Shown piece by piece: positions 26,844 to 35,482 of a DNA stretch of 64,000 nucleotides. Every line of letters starts with the position of its first letter. The first letter of the stretch is position 1. The position numbers were made by a program, and so were the translations under genes. Source of the DNA: Martelella mediterranea DSM 17316 (lineage in GTDB: Bacteria > Pseudomonadota > Alphaproteobacteria > Rhizobiales > Rhizobiaceae); NCBI RefSeq assembly GCF_002043005.1, contig NZ_CP020330.1, forward strand, positions 3,304,001 to 3,368,000, given 5' to 3'. The notes below the pieces were generated by a model. That model was not told the origin of the DNA. It saw only the letters and a program-made list of their open reading frames with translations, and did not search any database.

Positions 26844-27785
26844 TCAAGTTGTTTGTGCATTGAGGATCGGTCTTTGCTCCCGAATGGCTGTGTTGAGGGC
26901 GACGAGGAGCTTTCTGGCGATGGCGACGATCGCGGCTTTGGGTGCCTTGCCGCGACTTCGCAGATGGTCGTAGTGCTGTTTCCACCGCCCGGTTCTGATC
27001 GCGGCAAGGGCGGCCATGTAGAGGGCATCGCGCACCCGCTTTCGCCCACCCTGGACATGGCGTTTGCCGCGCATGAGGCCGGATTCGCGCGCGATCGGCG
27101 CCACGCCGGCCAGGGCGGCGATCGCGCGCCGATCGACACGTCCCAGTTCGGGCAGGCTGGCAAGGATGACGGCGGCGCAAACCGGCCCTACGCCTGCGGC
27201 CGAACGCAGCAGCGCCGCGTCCTGGGCGAGGTCGCAGGCGTTCTTGATGGCGCTGGCGATGCGTCGCTCAAGCGCGCGGATCTGGACGTCGAGCAGGGCG
27301 ATCACGGCCTCCAGGCTTTCCGTCACCACCGGATCGGCGACGCCCTTCAGGCGGATACGTTCGGCCTTGCGCATCGCGACCAACTGGTCGCGGCGGCTGT
27401 TGAGGCCCTGAAGCTTCAGCCGTTCGGGCGAAGCCGGGGCGGTGGCCGGCAGGTCGAGATTGACGCCGTAAAGCGCCAGCATGCGCGCATCCACCGCATC
27501 GGTCTTGGCCAGCATGCCGATGGAGCGGGCAAAGTCCCGGGCGCGGCGGGGATTGGCGCGATGGAAGGAAAGCTCCGCCTTCTCAAGCGCCCGCACCAAT
27601 GGCTGGTCCCACGGGGCGGTGGCTTCCAGCACCACGAACGCCCGGTGTTCGAGCGCAAGGCCGATCAGGGCGGCGATGCCCGCCGAATCGTTGGAAAAGC
27701 TGCACGACCTGGCAGCCGGGTGAAGATAAACATCGAGACGCCGACCGGAGACATCGCAACCGATCGTGTTTTGTGGCAAGGTCAT
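26844..27785 (-). CDS. IS110-family transposase
   Basis: A 313-residue DEDD-type recombinase with a RuvC-like N-terminal domain: IGCDVSGRRLDVYLHP (first Asp), FVVLEATAPWDQPL (Glu), KTDAVDARMLALYG (Asp pair). The C-terminal transposase_20 region holds LRSAAGVGPVCAAVIL and LAGVAPIARESGLMRGKRH, with the conserved serine in the ARESG/G-kR region. It appears intact. Confidence 0.93.
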   Translation of the reverse strand: MTLPQNTIGCDVSGRRLDVYLHPAARSCSFSNDSAGIAALIGLALEHRAFVVLEATAPWDQPLVRALEKAELSFHRANPRRARDFARSIGMLAKTDAVDARMLALYGVNLDLPATAPASPERLKLQGLNSRRDQLVAMRKAERIRLKGVADPVVTESLEAVIALLDVQIRALERRIASAIKNACDLAQDAALLRSAAGVGPVCAAVILASLPELGRVDRRAIAALAGVAPIARESGLMRGKRHVQGGRKRVRDALYMAALAAIRTGRWKQHYDHLRSRGKAPKAAIVAIARKLLVALNTAIREQRPILNAQTT

Positions 27786-27963
27786 GATCCCATCCTTGTC
27801 CTACGGGCTCGGCGCGCCAACGCCGGCCCCGGCAACTGTTCGGGGTGGTTGACGAAAGGCGGGCGGCGTTTCCAGCTCGGGCACGGTCGCATAACGACCA
27901 AGGATGACACGAAACACCGTCCGCCAATCAGACTGCCGCGTTCACGGCAGACGTCAACAGACA
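27786..27963 (-). ncRNA. Candidate IS110 bridge RNA region
   Basis: A 178-nt non-coding stretch lies upstream of the transposase, where IS110-group elements encode the bridge RNA that pairs with donor and target DNA. It contains CAAGGATGAC at 27899-27908, identical to the target junction sequence at 27962-27971, and its complement-like CATCCTTGTC at 27791-27800. This fits a target-recognition loop matching the REP site, but the fold was not computed. Confidence 0.5.
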
Positions 27964-27999
27964 AGGATGACGAGGGAGAATGGGGCGGGCACCGCTAAC

Positions 28000-28034
28000 A
28001 AAAAAACCCGCCCGGGCGAACCGGGCGGGTTTTA
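28000..28034 (-). terminator. Rho-independent terminator of trigger factor gene
   Basis: A 10-bp perfect stem, ACCCGCCCGG / CCGGGCGGGT (28006-28015 and 28021-28030), with a 5-nt loop. It is followed in the minus direction by six T. It lies about 20 bp past the tig stop. Confidence 0.9.
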
Positions 28035-28053
28035 AATTCACGAAGCCGCAGGC

Positions 28054-29658
28054 TTATTCGGCGCTGTCCTCGGCCTTCTTCGGTGCAGCCTTCTTGGCCG
28101 GAGCCTTTTTCTTCGGCGCGGGCTTCTCGTCGCCGTCGGCATCAGCCTTGGCAGCAGCCTTCTTCGGAGCGGCCTTCTTGGCCGACGCCTTCTTGGCGGC
28201 AGGCTTTTCAGCCTCTTCGGAAGCAGCATCATCTTCGGACTTGGCTGCGGCCTTCTTCGGGGCGGCCTTCTTCTTGGCGGCAGGCTTCTCGTCAGACTTC
28301 TTGGTCGCTGCAGCAACCTCGTCGTCGTCGTCCGCCATCAGCTCTTCCTTGGAGACCGTGACATCCTTGACGTCGATGCCTTCGAGCAGGTGGTCGACCA
28401 CCTTTTCCTCGAAGATCGGCGCGCGCAGCGAAGCCTGGGCGCCGGGGGTTTCGCGGAAGAACTTCAGGATTTCCTGCTCCTGGCCGGGATACTGACGCAT
28501 CTGGTCATAAAGCGCGCGCTGCATTTCCTCATCGGAAACCTGAACGCCGGCCTTCTCGCCGATTTCGGAAAGCACGAGGCCGAGGCGAACGCGACGTTCG
28601 GCAAGCTTGCGGTATTCGCCGCGCGCTTCCTCTTCCGTGGTGTCCTCATCCTCGAAGGTCTTGCCCGAACGCTCCAGATCGGCCTGAACCTGACGCCAGA
28701 TGTTCTCGAACTCGGCTTCAACCAGCGACTGCGGCGCTTCGAAGGCGTACTGTTCATCGAGCTGATCGAGGATCTGACGCTTGACCTTCTGGCGGGTGAA
28801 CTGGTTGTACTGGCCGACGATCTGCTCGCGCACGAGTTCACGCAGGCGATCGGCGGATTCCAGACCCAGCTTTTCGGCCAGCGCGTCGTTGATCTCCAGC
28901 TCGCCGGCGGAGGCGACTTCCTTCACGGTGACGTCGAACACGGCTTCCTTGCCGGCGAGATGGGCTGCCGGATAGTCTTCCGGGAAGGTGACCTTGACCT
29001 GCTTCTCGTCGTCAGCCTTGACGCCGACGAGCTGTTCTTCGAAACCGGGGATGAAACGGTTGGAGCCGAGCACGAGCTGCGAATCGGTGTCGGCGCCGCC
29101 TTCAAAGGCTTCGCCGTCGATCTTGCCGACATAGTCGATGGTGACGCGGTCGCCGTCGGCGGCCTTGCCCTTCTTGGTTTCGTATTCGCGGGCGTTCTCG
29201 GCAACCGCCTTGACCTGCTCCTCGACTTCCTCATCGGAGATGTCGACGACCGGGCGCTCGACCTTCAGGCCGTCGGTCGGCTGCAGTTCGAACTTCGGCA
29301 GAATTTCGTAGGATACGGTGAATTCGAAATCGAGCTCGCCGTTCAGGACCTTGTTCGCTTCGCCCTCATCCTCGGTCATGTCGATCTTCGGCTGGCCGGC
29401 GGCGCGTTCGCCGCGTTCGGCGATCACGGCCTGGGGCTTTTCCTGCAGCGTCTCGTTGACGATTTCAGCCATGATCGACTTGCCGTAAAGCTTCTTGAGG
29501 TGCGACATCGGCACCTTGCCCGGACGGAAGCCGTTGATGCGAACCTTGTCCTTGGCATCCGCCAGGCGTTCGTTCATGCGCGCCTTCAGATCATCCGCAG
29601 GAACTGTGATCTTGATTTCGCGCTTCAGCCCTTCGGCGAGCGTTTCGGTTACCTGCAT
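28054..29658 (-). CDS. tig: Trigger factor with long Lys/Ala-rich tail
   Basis: Ribosome-bound chaperone and prolyl isomerase. The 534 residues begin [20 protein letters not shown]. The ribosome-binding signature is [17 protein letters not shown], the PPIase domain is [20 protein letters not shown], and the C-terminal chaperone domain ends near residue 442. About 92 further residues follow, made of repeats such as [11 protein letters not shown] with acidic spacers, resembling histone H1-like tails. Other rhizobial Tig proteins have shorter tails. Two start codons (29664 and 29658) are possible. Confidence 0.95.
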   Translation of the reverse strand: MQVTETLAEGLKREIKITVPADDLKARMNERLADAKDKVRINGFRPGKVPMSHLKKLYGKSIMAEIVNETLQEKPQAVIAERGERAAGQPKIDMTEDEGEANKVLNGELDFEFTVSYEILPKFELQPTDGLKVERPVVDISDEEVEEQVKAVAENAREYETKKGKAADGDRVTIDYVGKIDGEAFEGGADTDSQLVLGSNRFIPGFEEQLVGVKADDEKQVKVTFPEDYPAAHLAGKEAVFDVTVKEVASAGELEINDALAEKLGLESADRLRELVREQIVGQYNQFTRQKVKRQILDQLDEQYAFEAPQSLVEAEFENIWRQVQADLERSGKTFEDEDTTEEEARGEYRKLAERRVRLGLVLSEIGEKAGVQVSDEEMQRALYDQMRQYPGQEQEILKFFRETPGAQASLRAPIFEEKVVDHLLEGIDVKDVTVSKEELMADDDDEVAAATKKSDEKPAAKKKAAPKKAAAKSEDDAASEEAEKPAAKKASAKKAAPKKAAAKADADGDEKPAPKKKAPAKKAAPKKAEDSAE

Positions 29659-29854
29659 ATCCATACCTTCATTTCATATCGGCTTGAAAGCCGTTGGGTT
29701 ACATGCGCAAACGCGGCGTCATGGCCGGGCGCGACTTCTTGCAATATCCTCGGCATTTTGACAAGCTTTTCCGGGCTTGGGCAAAATGGCGCCAGGGCGA
29801 CTCCCTGCCGGACGTGTCGTTTTCGACGCCCTAGCGGTCACCCTGAAAGCGGCT

Positions 29855-29930
29855 TGGTGCCCCCGGCAGGATTCGAACCCGCGACCCTCTGATTACAAAT
29901 CAGATGCTCTACCAACTGAGCTACAAGGGC
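29855..29930 (-). tRNA. tRNA-Thr (TGT)
   Basis: Acceptor GCCCTTG pairs with CGGGGGC, including two G-U pairs. The anticodon loop TTTGTAA gives TGT (Thr). D-arm AGCTCAGTTGGTAGAGC, T-arm GGGTTCGAATCC and an encoded CCA are present (76 nt). Confidence 0.95.
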
Positions 29931-30095
29931 ATTGGGCATGCCAACTATCAGATTTGGCCCTGCTGTAAAACGAAAAAATCATCTATTTCATCGCTATTTT
30001 GGCGCAGCCGGAAAGATCGGCGGCGCAAGGGGCTTGCAAATCACGGCCCGCTCGGGTGATCTGGCCCCCGCGCCAAACCCGAACGGAAAAGCGAT

Positions 30096-30869
30096 ATGCC
30101 CAAGACCACACCCGCCCTGTGCTTTCTCTCCTCCGGAACCGAAGATGCCGAGGTGGCTTTAGCCAAACTGACACAGCTTTATGGCAATGTTACGCCGGAA
30201 GAAGCGGATTACATCGTGGCGCTCGGCGGCGACGGCTTCATGCTGCAGACGCTGCACGAATACATGAACTCCGAAACCCCGGTCTACGGCATGAACCGCG
30301 GATCGGTGGGCTTTCTGATGAACGAGTATTCGACCGTCGATCTGCTTGGCCGTCTGGCGATCGCAGACATGAACGAGTTGCGGCCGCTGCGCATGACCAC
30401 GCGCAATGCGGACGGAACCTCTTCGATCGCGCTGGCGATCAACGAGGTCTCGATGCTTCGCCAGTCCCACCAGGCGGCCAAGCTGCAGGTCAGCGTCGAT
30501 GGCAGGGTGCGCCTGCCGGAACTTGCCTGCGACGGCATATTGGTCGCAACGCCCGCAGGCTCCACCGCCTACAACCTCTCCGTCCACGGACCGATCATTC
30601 CGCTGGAAGCGCCGCTTCTGGCGATCACCCCAGTCAGCGCCTTCCGCCCCCGGCGCTGGCGCGGCGCGCTTCTGCCCAACACCGCCGTCGTCGATATCGC
30701 GGTGCTGGAGCCGGAAAAGCGGATCGTCAACGCCTTCGCCGATCACACCGAGGTCAAACACGTGCTCCATGTCCGCATCGAACAGGACCCCGAAGCCCGC
30801 GCCAAGGTGCTCTCCGACCCGAACCGCTCATGGTCGGAACGGATCCTGGCGGAGCAGTTTTCGGATTAG
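30096..30869 (+). CDS. nadK: NAD kinase
   Basis: Phosphorylates NAD to NADP. At 257 residues it is of the short bacterial type: IVALGGDGFMLQTLH holds the GGDG nucleotide motif, YGMNRGSVGFLMNEY the second, NEVSMLRQS the NE/D motif, and DGILVATPAGSTAYNLSVHG the conserved TPTGSTAY-like block, with Ala where most have Thr-Gly (TPAGSTAY). It is the last chromosomal gene before the island. Confidence 0.95.
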   Translation: MPKTTPALCFLSSGTEDAEVALAKLTQLYGNVTPEEADYIVALGGDGFMLQTLHEYMNSETPVYGMNRGSVGFLMNEYSTVDLLGRLAIADMNELRPLRMTTRNADGTSSIALAINEVSMLRQSHQAAKLQVSVDGRVRLPELACDGILVATPAGSTAYNLSVHGPIIPLEAPLLAITPVSAFRPRRWRGALLPNTAVVDIAVLEPEKRIVNAFADHTEVKHVLHVRIEQDPEARAKVLSDPNRSWSERILAEQFSD

Positions 30870-30973
30870 CGATACGATAGCCGTCCCGTTCAATCGCCAC
30901 CCCTGCGCGGTCTTCGTGCCACTTGGAATGAGCGATGGAACATTACAGACCATCAACAACCCGTTCGGCACAA
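30870..30973. other. Gene-free stretch between nadK and island edge
   Basis: About 100 bp after nadK without coding sequence. No terminator hairpin is obvious. It leads into an IS-end remnant at 30974. Confidence 0.3.
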
Positions 30974-31021
30974 GGTTGCCACCCATGTCTTAGGTACAAC
31001 CTGTTACCTATGTCTTCGGGC
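30974..31021. repeat. Solo end of an IS481-like element (remnant)
   Basis: The segment contains two imperfect direct copies of ACCCATGTCT / ACCTATGTCT separated by TAGGTACAACCTGTT. This layout resembles the ends of IS481-type elements in rhizobia as I recall them. There is no transposase. It stops exactly where the Tn7-like left end begins, so it marks an old rearrangement. Confidence 0.45.
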
Positions 31022-31163
31022 TGTATGCCAATGAAGCATAAGAATGCACACCGAATCAATTTCCGGAATTTCAGCCGAAATTAATATATGATATCATTCA
31101 CTTATGTAGCATCCATGAAGCCCCGGGCATAAACATGCAGATATGAAGCATAAACGTGCACAC
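31022..31163. repeat. Left transposon end with repeated TnsB-type sites
   Basis: ATGAAGCATAAGAATGCACAC at 31031 and ATGAAGCATAAACGTGCACAC at 31143 are near-identical, and a third partial copy GCATAAACATGCA lies at 31127. Multiple ~20-bp repeats near the ends are typical of TnsB-binding sites. The inverted counterpart is at 55982-56004. Confidence 0.75.
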
Positions 31164-31192
31164 CCTTGAAAAGCCCACCAGATTATCCCCAT

Positions 31193-31220
31193 GAAAAAAG
31201 GCCCGCCAAGAGCGGACCTT
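31193..31220 (-). terminator. Terminator of the tnsABC operon
   Basis: AAGGCCCGC / GCGGACCTT forms a 9-bp stem with one mismatch and a 5-nt loop, followed on the minus strand by a run of T. It is 30 bp past the tnsC stop and inside the left transposon end. Confidence 0.65.
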
Positions 31221-31250
31221 CTCGCATTCAATATTAGTAGACTGTCTGGG

Positions 31251-32228
31251 TCAGTCTTCCTGGTTGAGGATCTCAAGCAATCGGTCCGGCTCAAACAGTT
31301 CCTGGTAGTCCGGAGCAGTAAACGGCGAAAAATCTCTCGGCGTCCCATGCATTTCAGCGAACGCGTCAATAAAGTGATCCAGTGAAATCTGGGCCTCACC
31401 AGCCCGTTTGCATCGGATGAAGGCATCGATGATCAACTCGATAACGAGTCCCCAACGCTTACCACATGCATGGCAGAGGCGATCAAAGAAATCGGCGTTC
31501 GAGAGCGGATCAAAGTCAATTTCAGCTTTCTTCGCGTATGCGTAGGCAAGTCCATTCAGCTCGTTGAGGTCAGCCTTGGGATCAATCGGTTGAAAACGGA
31601 CTGGCCGCAACAGATGTCTCAGTTGCCGGCGCTCTTCTGGCCCAACCCTTTCAACATGCTCGGATAGGCCGTCTACCCCGGACAGGATCAGGATCATTGG
31701 CCAGCGAGGTTCCTTCATCAATGCCTTGAAGTTATCGAGCATGGTACGGTTCTTGGCACCGCCGGTATCGGTGAAAGCATGCTGTGCCTCGTCGTAATGG
31801 ATACCGATGACGCCGTTTCGTTTGGCCTGTTCGAAGACCATTTCCCATATCTGACGAGCTTGCTTATCCTTTCCAGCGGCAGGATAGTCGAGCGCTTCCA
31901 ATGTCGAACTGCCCAGATCCGTCAACGAGTTCCGCGCCCACAGCCGGAGCTGGATAAACCGAGCCGGACGACCGTCTGGCATCGGTGTGGCGCTGTCATT
32001 GAACGCCCTGATCAGGTGATCGATTTCATGCGACTTTCCCATTCGCGATTTTCCGGTGACGAGAAGCCCCCTAGCTTCAAATGGTTTGCTGGACATTGCT
32101 TTCGCATAATAGTCCTCGAGACAACTGTTGAATTGCGTCCGCAGTTCCTGCGCTCGCGGAAACGGATAATGTGCCTCTTTCAGCCGATTGGCGATACTGA
32201 CCGTTTCCATATCGATGAATGTGTTCAT
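31251..32228 (-). CDS. tnsC: TnsC/TniB-like AAA+ ATPase
   Basis: The regulator ATPase that links target selection to the transposase. The 325 residues have a Walker A, GLLVTGKSRMGKSHEIDHL, a Walker B, GVIGIHYDEAQHAF, and a sensor-like region LILSGVDGL, followed by RRQLRHLLRPVRFQPI. Length and motifs fit the TniB/TnsC group. It is the last gene of a tight operon, starting 4 nt after tnsB. It lies next to the left end and is transcribed towards it. Confidence 0.88.
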   Translation of the reverse strand: MNTFIDMETVSIANRLKEAHYPFPRAQELRTQFNSCLEDYYAKAMSSKPFEARGLLVTGKSRMGKSHEIDHLIRAFNDSATPMPDGRPARFIQLRLWARNSLTDLGSSTLEALDYPAAGKDKQARQIWEMVFEQAKRNGVIGIHYDEAQHAFTDTGGAKNRTMLDNFKALMKEPRWPMILILSGVDGLSEHVERVGPEERRQLRHLLRPVRFQPIDPKADLNELNGLAYAYAKKAEIDFDPLSNADFFDRLCHACGKRWGLVIELIIDAFIRCKRAGEAQISLDHFIDAFAEMHGTPRDFSPFTAPDYQELFEPDRLLEILNQED

Positions 32229-32232
32229 GATC

Positions 32233-34575
32233 TCACTCTAGGTCTTTGATTTGATCGGGGCGGCCGAGCAGCCCGCCATTCCGCTTTTCCGATCTCTTCT
32301 TCCGCTGCGTATCGGGTTCTGATACCGGGACCTGCGCTTCCTCCGGCGTATCGACGTGGTCAGATTTCGAAGCTTTCGATTTCGCCGTCGAAACATCTGG
32401 GATGGCCGTCTCGTCAACGACCTGGTCAGCACCCTCGATTTTGTAGGTATTGGCCGAACTGCCAGTGCTGATGTCCGTGATGGCATCGGGCACCACGCCG
32501 AGATCAAGCCTGTCACGCGATGTGCTCGGGATGATTTTCGCTCCGGCGATTACCGCTTTCGCCTTTGCGTTGGCTTCTTCCATCGTCACATAGCTTCGCG
32601 GAAGTGCCTTTTCGACAGCGATCGTTTGCATGAGGTCATGACGTGCTCTGCGCACCTGCATGATCCGGTCTTCATGAACTTCAGTTGCCTGCTGATTTTC
32701 TTTTCGCAATTGGGCCATCACATCAAGGATTTGAACCAGCGTCAGATCAGCTAACGCTGTGATTTGAAGGTAAACTTCAACAACTGTTCCGATCTTTGGC
32801 AGTACAACTGTCGCGGTGTTCATATCGTCCGGATCGACGAACACTGACACTTTTCCACGGATTCGATGCTCATCCCTGAGACGCTGAAGCTCATCAGAAC
32901 TGAACCAGATGCCGGAGAACGTCCTCACACCTTCATCCGTTGGCGTGACCTTTACTTCCCATCCCAGTTGGATACGCCGGCGGTTGGGATCGATTGGCGC
33001 GAAACAACCACGATCTCGATTGATCTGATGGAAAACATCAATCGGTCGCCTGCCCCATATGCCTGTGCCGTAGTGCCGGGTAGACGGATACTCGTCGATG
33101 AAATATCGCGTCAAAATCCCGTAGAGCTGTTCCACGTTCAGCACGCCATAACTCGTCGCATCATATCCAGGCAGCTCTCCGGCCTTACGGCCGGTGTACC
33201 CATGAAGTGTCTTCATCACAGTGGATTCCAGCGTGCCGAACATTCGCTCCACATGCGGCTTATCCGTCGATGCGTAAGTGCGACCGATCGTACTTGTCGC
33301 GCCCACTCCGACAAGTGACTTGATGACTTCCTGATTCCTCAGTCCGGTACCGTTGTCGGATTTCAGATTGCCGAGACCAATGGCCGGCATCGGTTCCCCA
33401 GTGCATCCGTAGCGCTGGGCCTCCTTCTTCTTGTCACGCGTGGCCATCCGCAGGAGTGCCATCGTCGCGTCGGCACCCTGGTTTTCTGCAATCACCCACG
33501 CCAATGGCATGCGCGAAGCTACATCGATCGCATATAGAAGCTGCCATCGCTTTTTGATCTCTTCGTCTGTTTCTCTGAGAACAGCACGGTGATCCGACGA
33601 CAGCGTCGCCCAAAGACCGATCTTCTTCGCAGTGGTGACGAGCGAAATCTTGCATTCATCGATTTCCACATATTCGCCGATCATAAGTGCTCGAATATCG
33701 GTGCTGCCGCGCCCTCTCTTATTGCGTGCATGGCGCTCGCCCATCGTGGCCACCTCGTATGCCGTCGGGCTGACCAGCCTTTCGCAATGCGCTTTCACGG
33801 TGGCTGCCGCCGGTGTCACCAGCGGCGGTAACTCATTGCTCTGCCTCAGCGTGTTCTTCTCTGAAATGAGAGTTTCCAGGTCATCACGAACATTGGCCAG
33901 AGAGGTCTTTTTGAGATCGAGGCCGACCTTTTCCCACGCCTGCGTTATGAGTTCGCAGACTTCATGATTTAGGCGCAGTTCTCGATTGCCCTTACGGTCG
34001 TCACGGCACACCAGTGCTGCCAGCGGGTCGACGTCGGGCGGAAGATTCTGGTAGATTTTCAAATACTTCTGAAGTGTTCGCCCATTGTACATGATCCAAT
34101 GAGCACCACACCCGCCACGCGGCACATGGAGACGGATTTTCTCGTCGAAATAGAATTGGGCGACTTCTCGGATCTGCCGTCGATATGCGGGCTTATCCAA
34201 CATCCTGATGGACAGGTCCAACCCTGGTTTCCCGTGCTTCTTTTGCAGGCTGTCACGTAGATGCTCCATGCCCTTGCACAGAGCATGATGAAACTGAGCG
34301 ACTTTCCTTTGCCGCTGAGAAAGCGATTCAACAGTTTCAAACCCCTCAAGTCGTGCTCGTACATCCGCAGATGAAGGGTGTACGCCGGGAACCAACTTGG
34401 TGCCGCGGGCTTTCAATGCTGCGACGAAAGTGGAAAATGGAATTAGCTGCCGTTCCCCGCTTTCAACATCGACGACATCATAGCCGCCGACGGACCGCGC
34501 GCTGAGTTGATGCGTGCGCCCATGTAAGGTCATTTCAGTTCCGGCGGGCATCGTGTATTGAGGCGTGAGCGTCAT
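32233..34575 (-). CDS. tnsB: TnsB-like DDE transposase
   Basis: A 780-residue rve-family transposase that binds the transposon ends and joins 3' ends to target DNA. The DDE triad is visible: EYVEIDECKISLV (Asp), GNLKSDNGTGLRNQ (Asp) and DKPHVERMFGTLE (Glu). A Mu-transposase-like C-terminal barrel follows (RRIQLGWEVKVTP). The last ~120 residues are low-complexity and charged, possibly the TnsC-contacting tail. The start overlaps the tnsA stop by 4 nt (ATGA). Confidence 0.9.
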   Translation of the reverse strand: MTLTPQYTMPAGTEMTLHGRTHQLSARSVGGYDVVDVESGERQLIPFSTFVAALKARGTKLVPGVHPSSADVRARLEGFETVESLSQRQRKVAQFHHALCKGMEHLRDSLQKKHGKPGLDLSIRMLDKPAYRRQIREVAQFYFDEKIRLHVPRGGCGAHWIMYNGRTLQKYLKIYQNLPPDVDPLAALVCRDDRKGNRELRLNHEVCELITQAWEKVGLDLKKTSLANVRDDLETLISEKNTLRQSNELPPLVTPAAATVKAHCERLVSPTAYEVATMGERHARNKRGRGSTDIRALMIGEYVEIDECKISLVTTAKKIGLWATLSSDHRAVLRETDEEIKKRWQLLYAIDVASRMPLAWVIAENQGADATMALLRMATRDKKKEAQRYGCTGEPMPAIGLGNLKSDNGTGLRNQEVIKSLVGVGATSTIGRTYASTDKPHVERMFGTLESTVMKTLHGYTGRKAGELPGYDATSYGVLNVEQLYGILTRYFIDEYPSTRHYGTGIWGRRPIDVFHQINRDRGCFAPIDPNRRRIQLGWEVKVTPTDEGVRTFSGIWFSSDELQRLRDEHRIRGKVSVFVDPDDMNTATVVLPKIGTVVEVYLQITALADLTLVQILDVMAQLRKENQQATEVHEDRIMQVRRARHDLMQTIAVEKALPRSYVTMEEANAKAKAVIAGAKIIPSTSRDRLDLGVVPDAITDISTGSSANTYKIEGADQVVDETAIPDVSTAKSKASKSDHVDTPEEAQVPVSEPDTQRKKRSEKRNGGLLGRPDQIKDLE

Positions 34576-35321
34576 GTTACGACCTCCAGACGCGAATTCT
34601 CCCAGAATACGTTATCGAGGTTGGCAGACAGTTTCCGTTTTGCGACAAGACGATAGCAGGAACGGAAGACGCGGTCCCTTTCGAGAGGCACATGAGGGAA
34701 TAGATCCGACATGAGCCACAGCGTCGTCAGATCACGGGCCACATCAAGTACGATTTCATCAGCCTCGGGATCCGGGTCGAAAACGAAGTGATGCATCCTG
34801 AACAAATTCTCGCGCCGCTGCCGAGTGAAGTTGCTAGCGTTTACGACACACACGTCATCGGCTTTCCTCTTGCTCGTCGCAGCAACAATGGCGTCGATTT
34901 GGCGAGCGGTCGCAGGCTTGCTGAGGCTATGCTCGTGACGAACATAAAGAGCCCGCCGGTAGCCGTTAGAGAAGGTCAGCAGAAGGTCGAGGGTGTGATG
35001 ACGAGACTTTCCATCTTCGTCGCGGTATCTCACAGTGAACGGCTGGAACTTGAGGTCATAAAGCTCCGGGCAAACCAGAGCTTGATGGGCGCAGGCCGCC
35101 TCGGCAGCACTTTCCGCGATGCCCACTTTCGGCCGCCAGTTATTGGCGCGCGTACGATAAGGAAGGTGAATTTTGTGCGACCAGGCACTCCGTCCTGACG
35201 GGTTACGGACACCGTCGAAAGGAAGAACCCCGTGGATTGGGCCGAGTTTGATATTTGAGGCCGGCGGCAGTTTCGCCAGTCCGGTATTCCAGTGATCATG
35301 CTCAATAATGTAATCAGGCAT
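34572..35321 (-). CDS. tnsA: TnsA-like endonuclease, probable catalytic Lys to Arg change
   Basis: In Tn7, TnsA cuts the 5' transposon ends, giving cut-and-paste movement. The 249 residues fit by order (tnsA-tnsB-tnsC, 4-nt overlap with tnsB) and by the restriction-like core: GIAESAAEAACAHQALV (Glu), HHTLDLLLTFSNGYRRALYV (Asp). After that Asp, where TnsA usually reads x-V-K, this protein reads LYVRHE, so the catalytic Lys appears replaced by Arg. A C-terminal winged-helix-like part follows. If nuclease activity is lost, transposition would form cointegrates. Confidence 0.75.
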   Translation of the reverse strand: MPDYIIEHDHWNTGLAKLPPASNIKLGPIHGVLPFDGVRNPSGRSAWSHKIHLPYRTRANNWRPKVGIAESAAEAACAHQALVCPELYDLKFQPFTVRYRDEDGKSRHHTLDLLLTFSNGYRRALYVRHEHSLSKPATARQIDAIVAATSKRKADDVCVVNASNFTRQRRENLFRMHHFVFDPDPEADEIVLDVARDLTTLWLMSDLFPHVPLERDRVFRSCYRLVAKRKLSANLDNVFWENSRLEVVT

Positions 35322-35386
35322 AGCGCCTCCTATTCCGTACAGCAGGCTGCACAGATTGCGGTTGATATCACGGGGGAGATCGACGC

Positions 35387-35415
35387 TTGCCCGGCTCCTT
35401 TTGAAGCTCTATAAT
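35387..35415 (+). promoter_or_regulatory. Sigma70-type promoter for a small RNA
   Basis: TTGCCC (35387-35392) and TATAAT (35410-35415) are separated by exactly 17 bp. No coding start lies close downstream, but a structured segment ending in a terminator begins about 7 nt later. Confidence 0.65.
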
Positions 35416-35421
35416 GGCAAC

Positions 35422-35482
35422 ATACGACGGGCGATCTCGCCCCAACTTCTATGCGCACCGGTTTTCCCGGTGCGTTTTTTTT
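35422..35482 (+). ncRNA. Candidate small RNA of the Tn7-like island (~60 nt)
   Basis: The predicted transcript runs from about 35422 to a strong terminator. Hairpin 1 is GGGCG-ATCT-CGCCC (35429-35442). A short linker, CAACTTCTATG, follows. Hairpin 2 is CGCACCGG-TTTTC-CCGGTGCG (35454-35474) followed by eight T. It lies between tnsA and the zinc-ribbon gene, divergent from tnsA, with no open reading frame. Its role is unknown: antisense, regulatory or target-related RNA are all possible. Confidence 0.55.

Larger units (their letters stand above)
26824..27965 (-). mobile_element. IS110-family insertion sequence in a REP-like site
   Basis: The left flank reads GGGTCAAGCCCGAG and the right flank AGGATGACGAGGG. 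Joined on a shared AG (CT on the other strand) they rebuild a REP-like arm found intact at 26713-26731. IS110 elements lack long terminal repeats and recombine at a dinucleotide core; CT is the core of IS621. Ends are inferred from this reconstruction, giving about 1.14 kb. Confidence 0.7.

Noticed and set aside
31022..31163. Left-end repeats as a CRISPR array
   Set aside because: Only three imperfect, unevenly spaced copies with an inverted partner at the other island end; this fits transposase binding sites.
35422..35482. Small RNA read as a CRISPR or tracr-like guide
   Set aside because: No repeat array, no Cas gene and no repeat-like match elsewhere in the window; kept only as an unassigned RNA.
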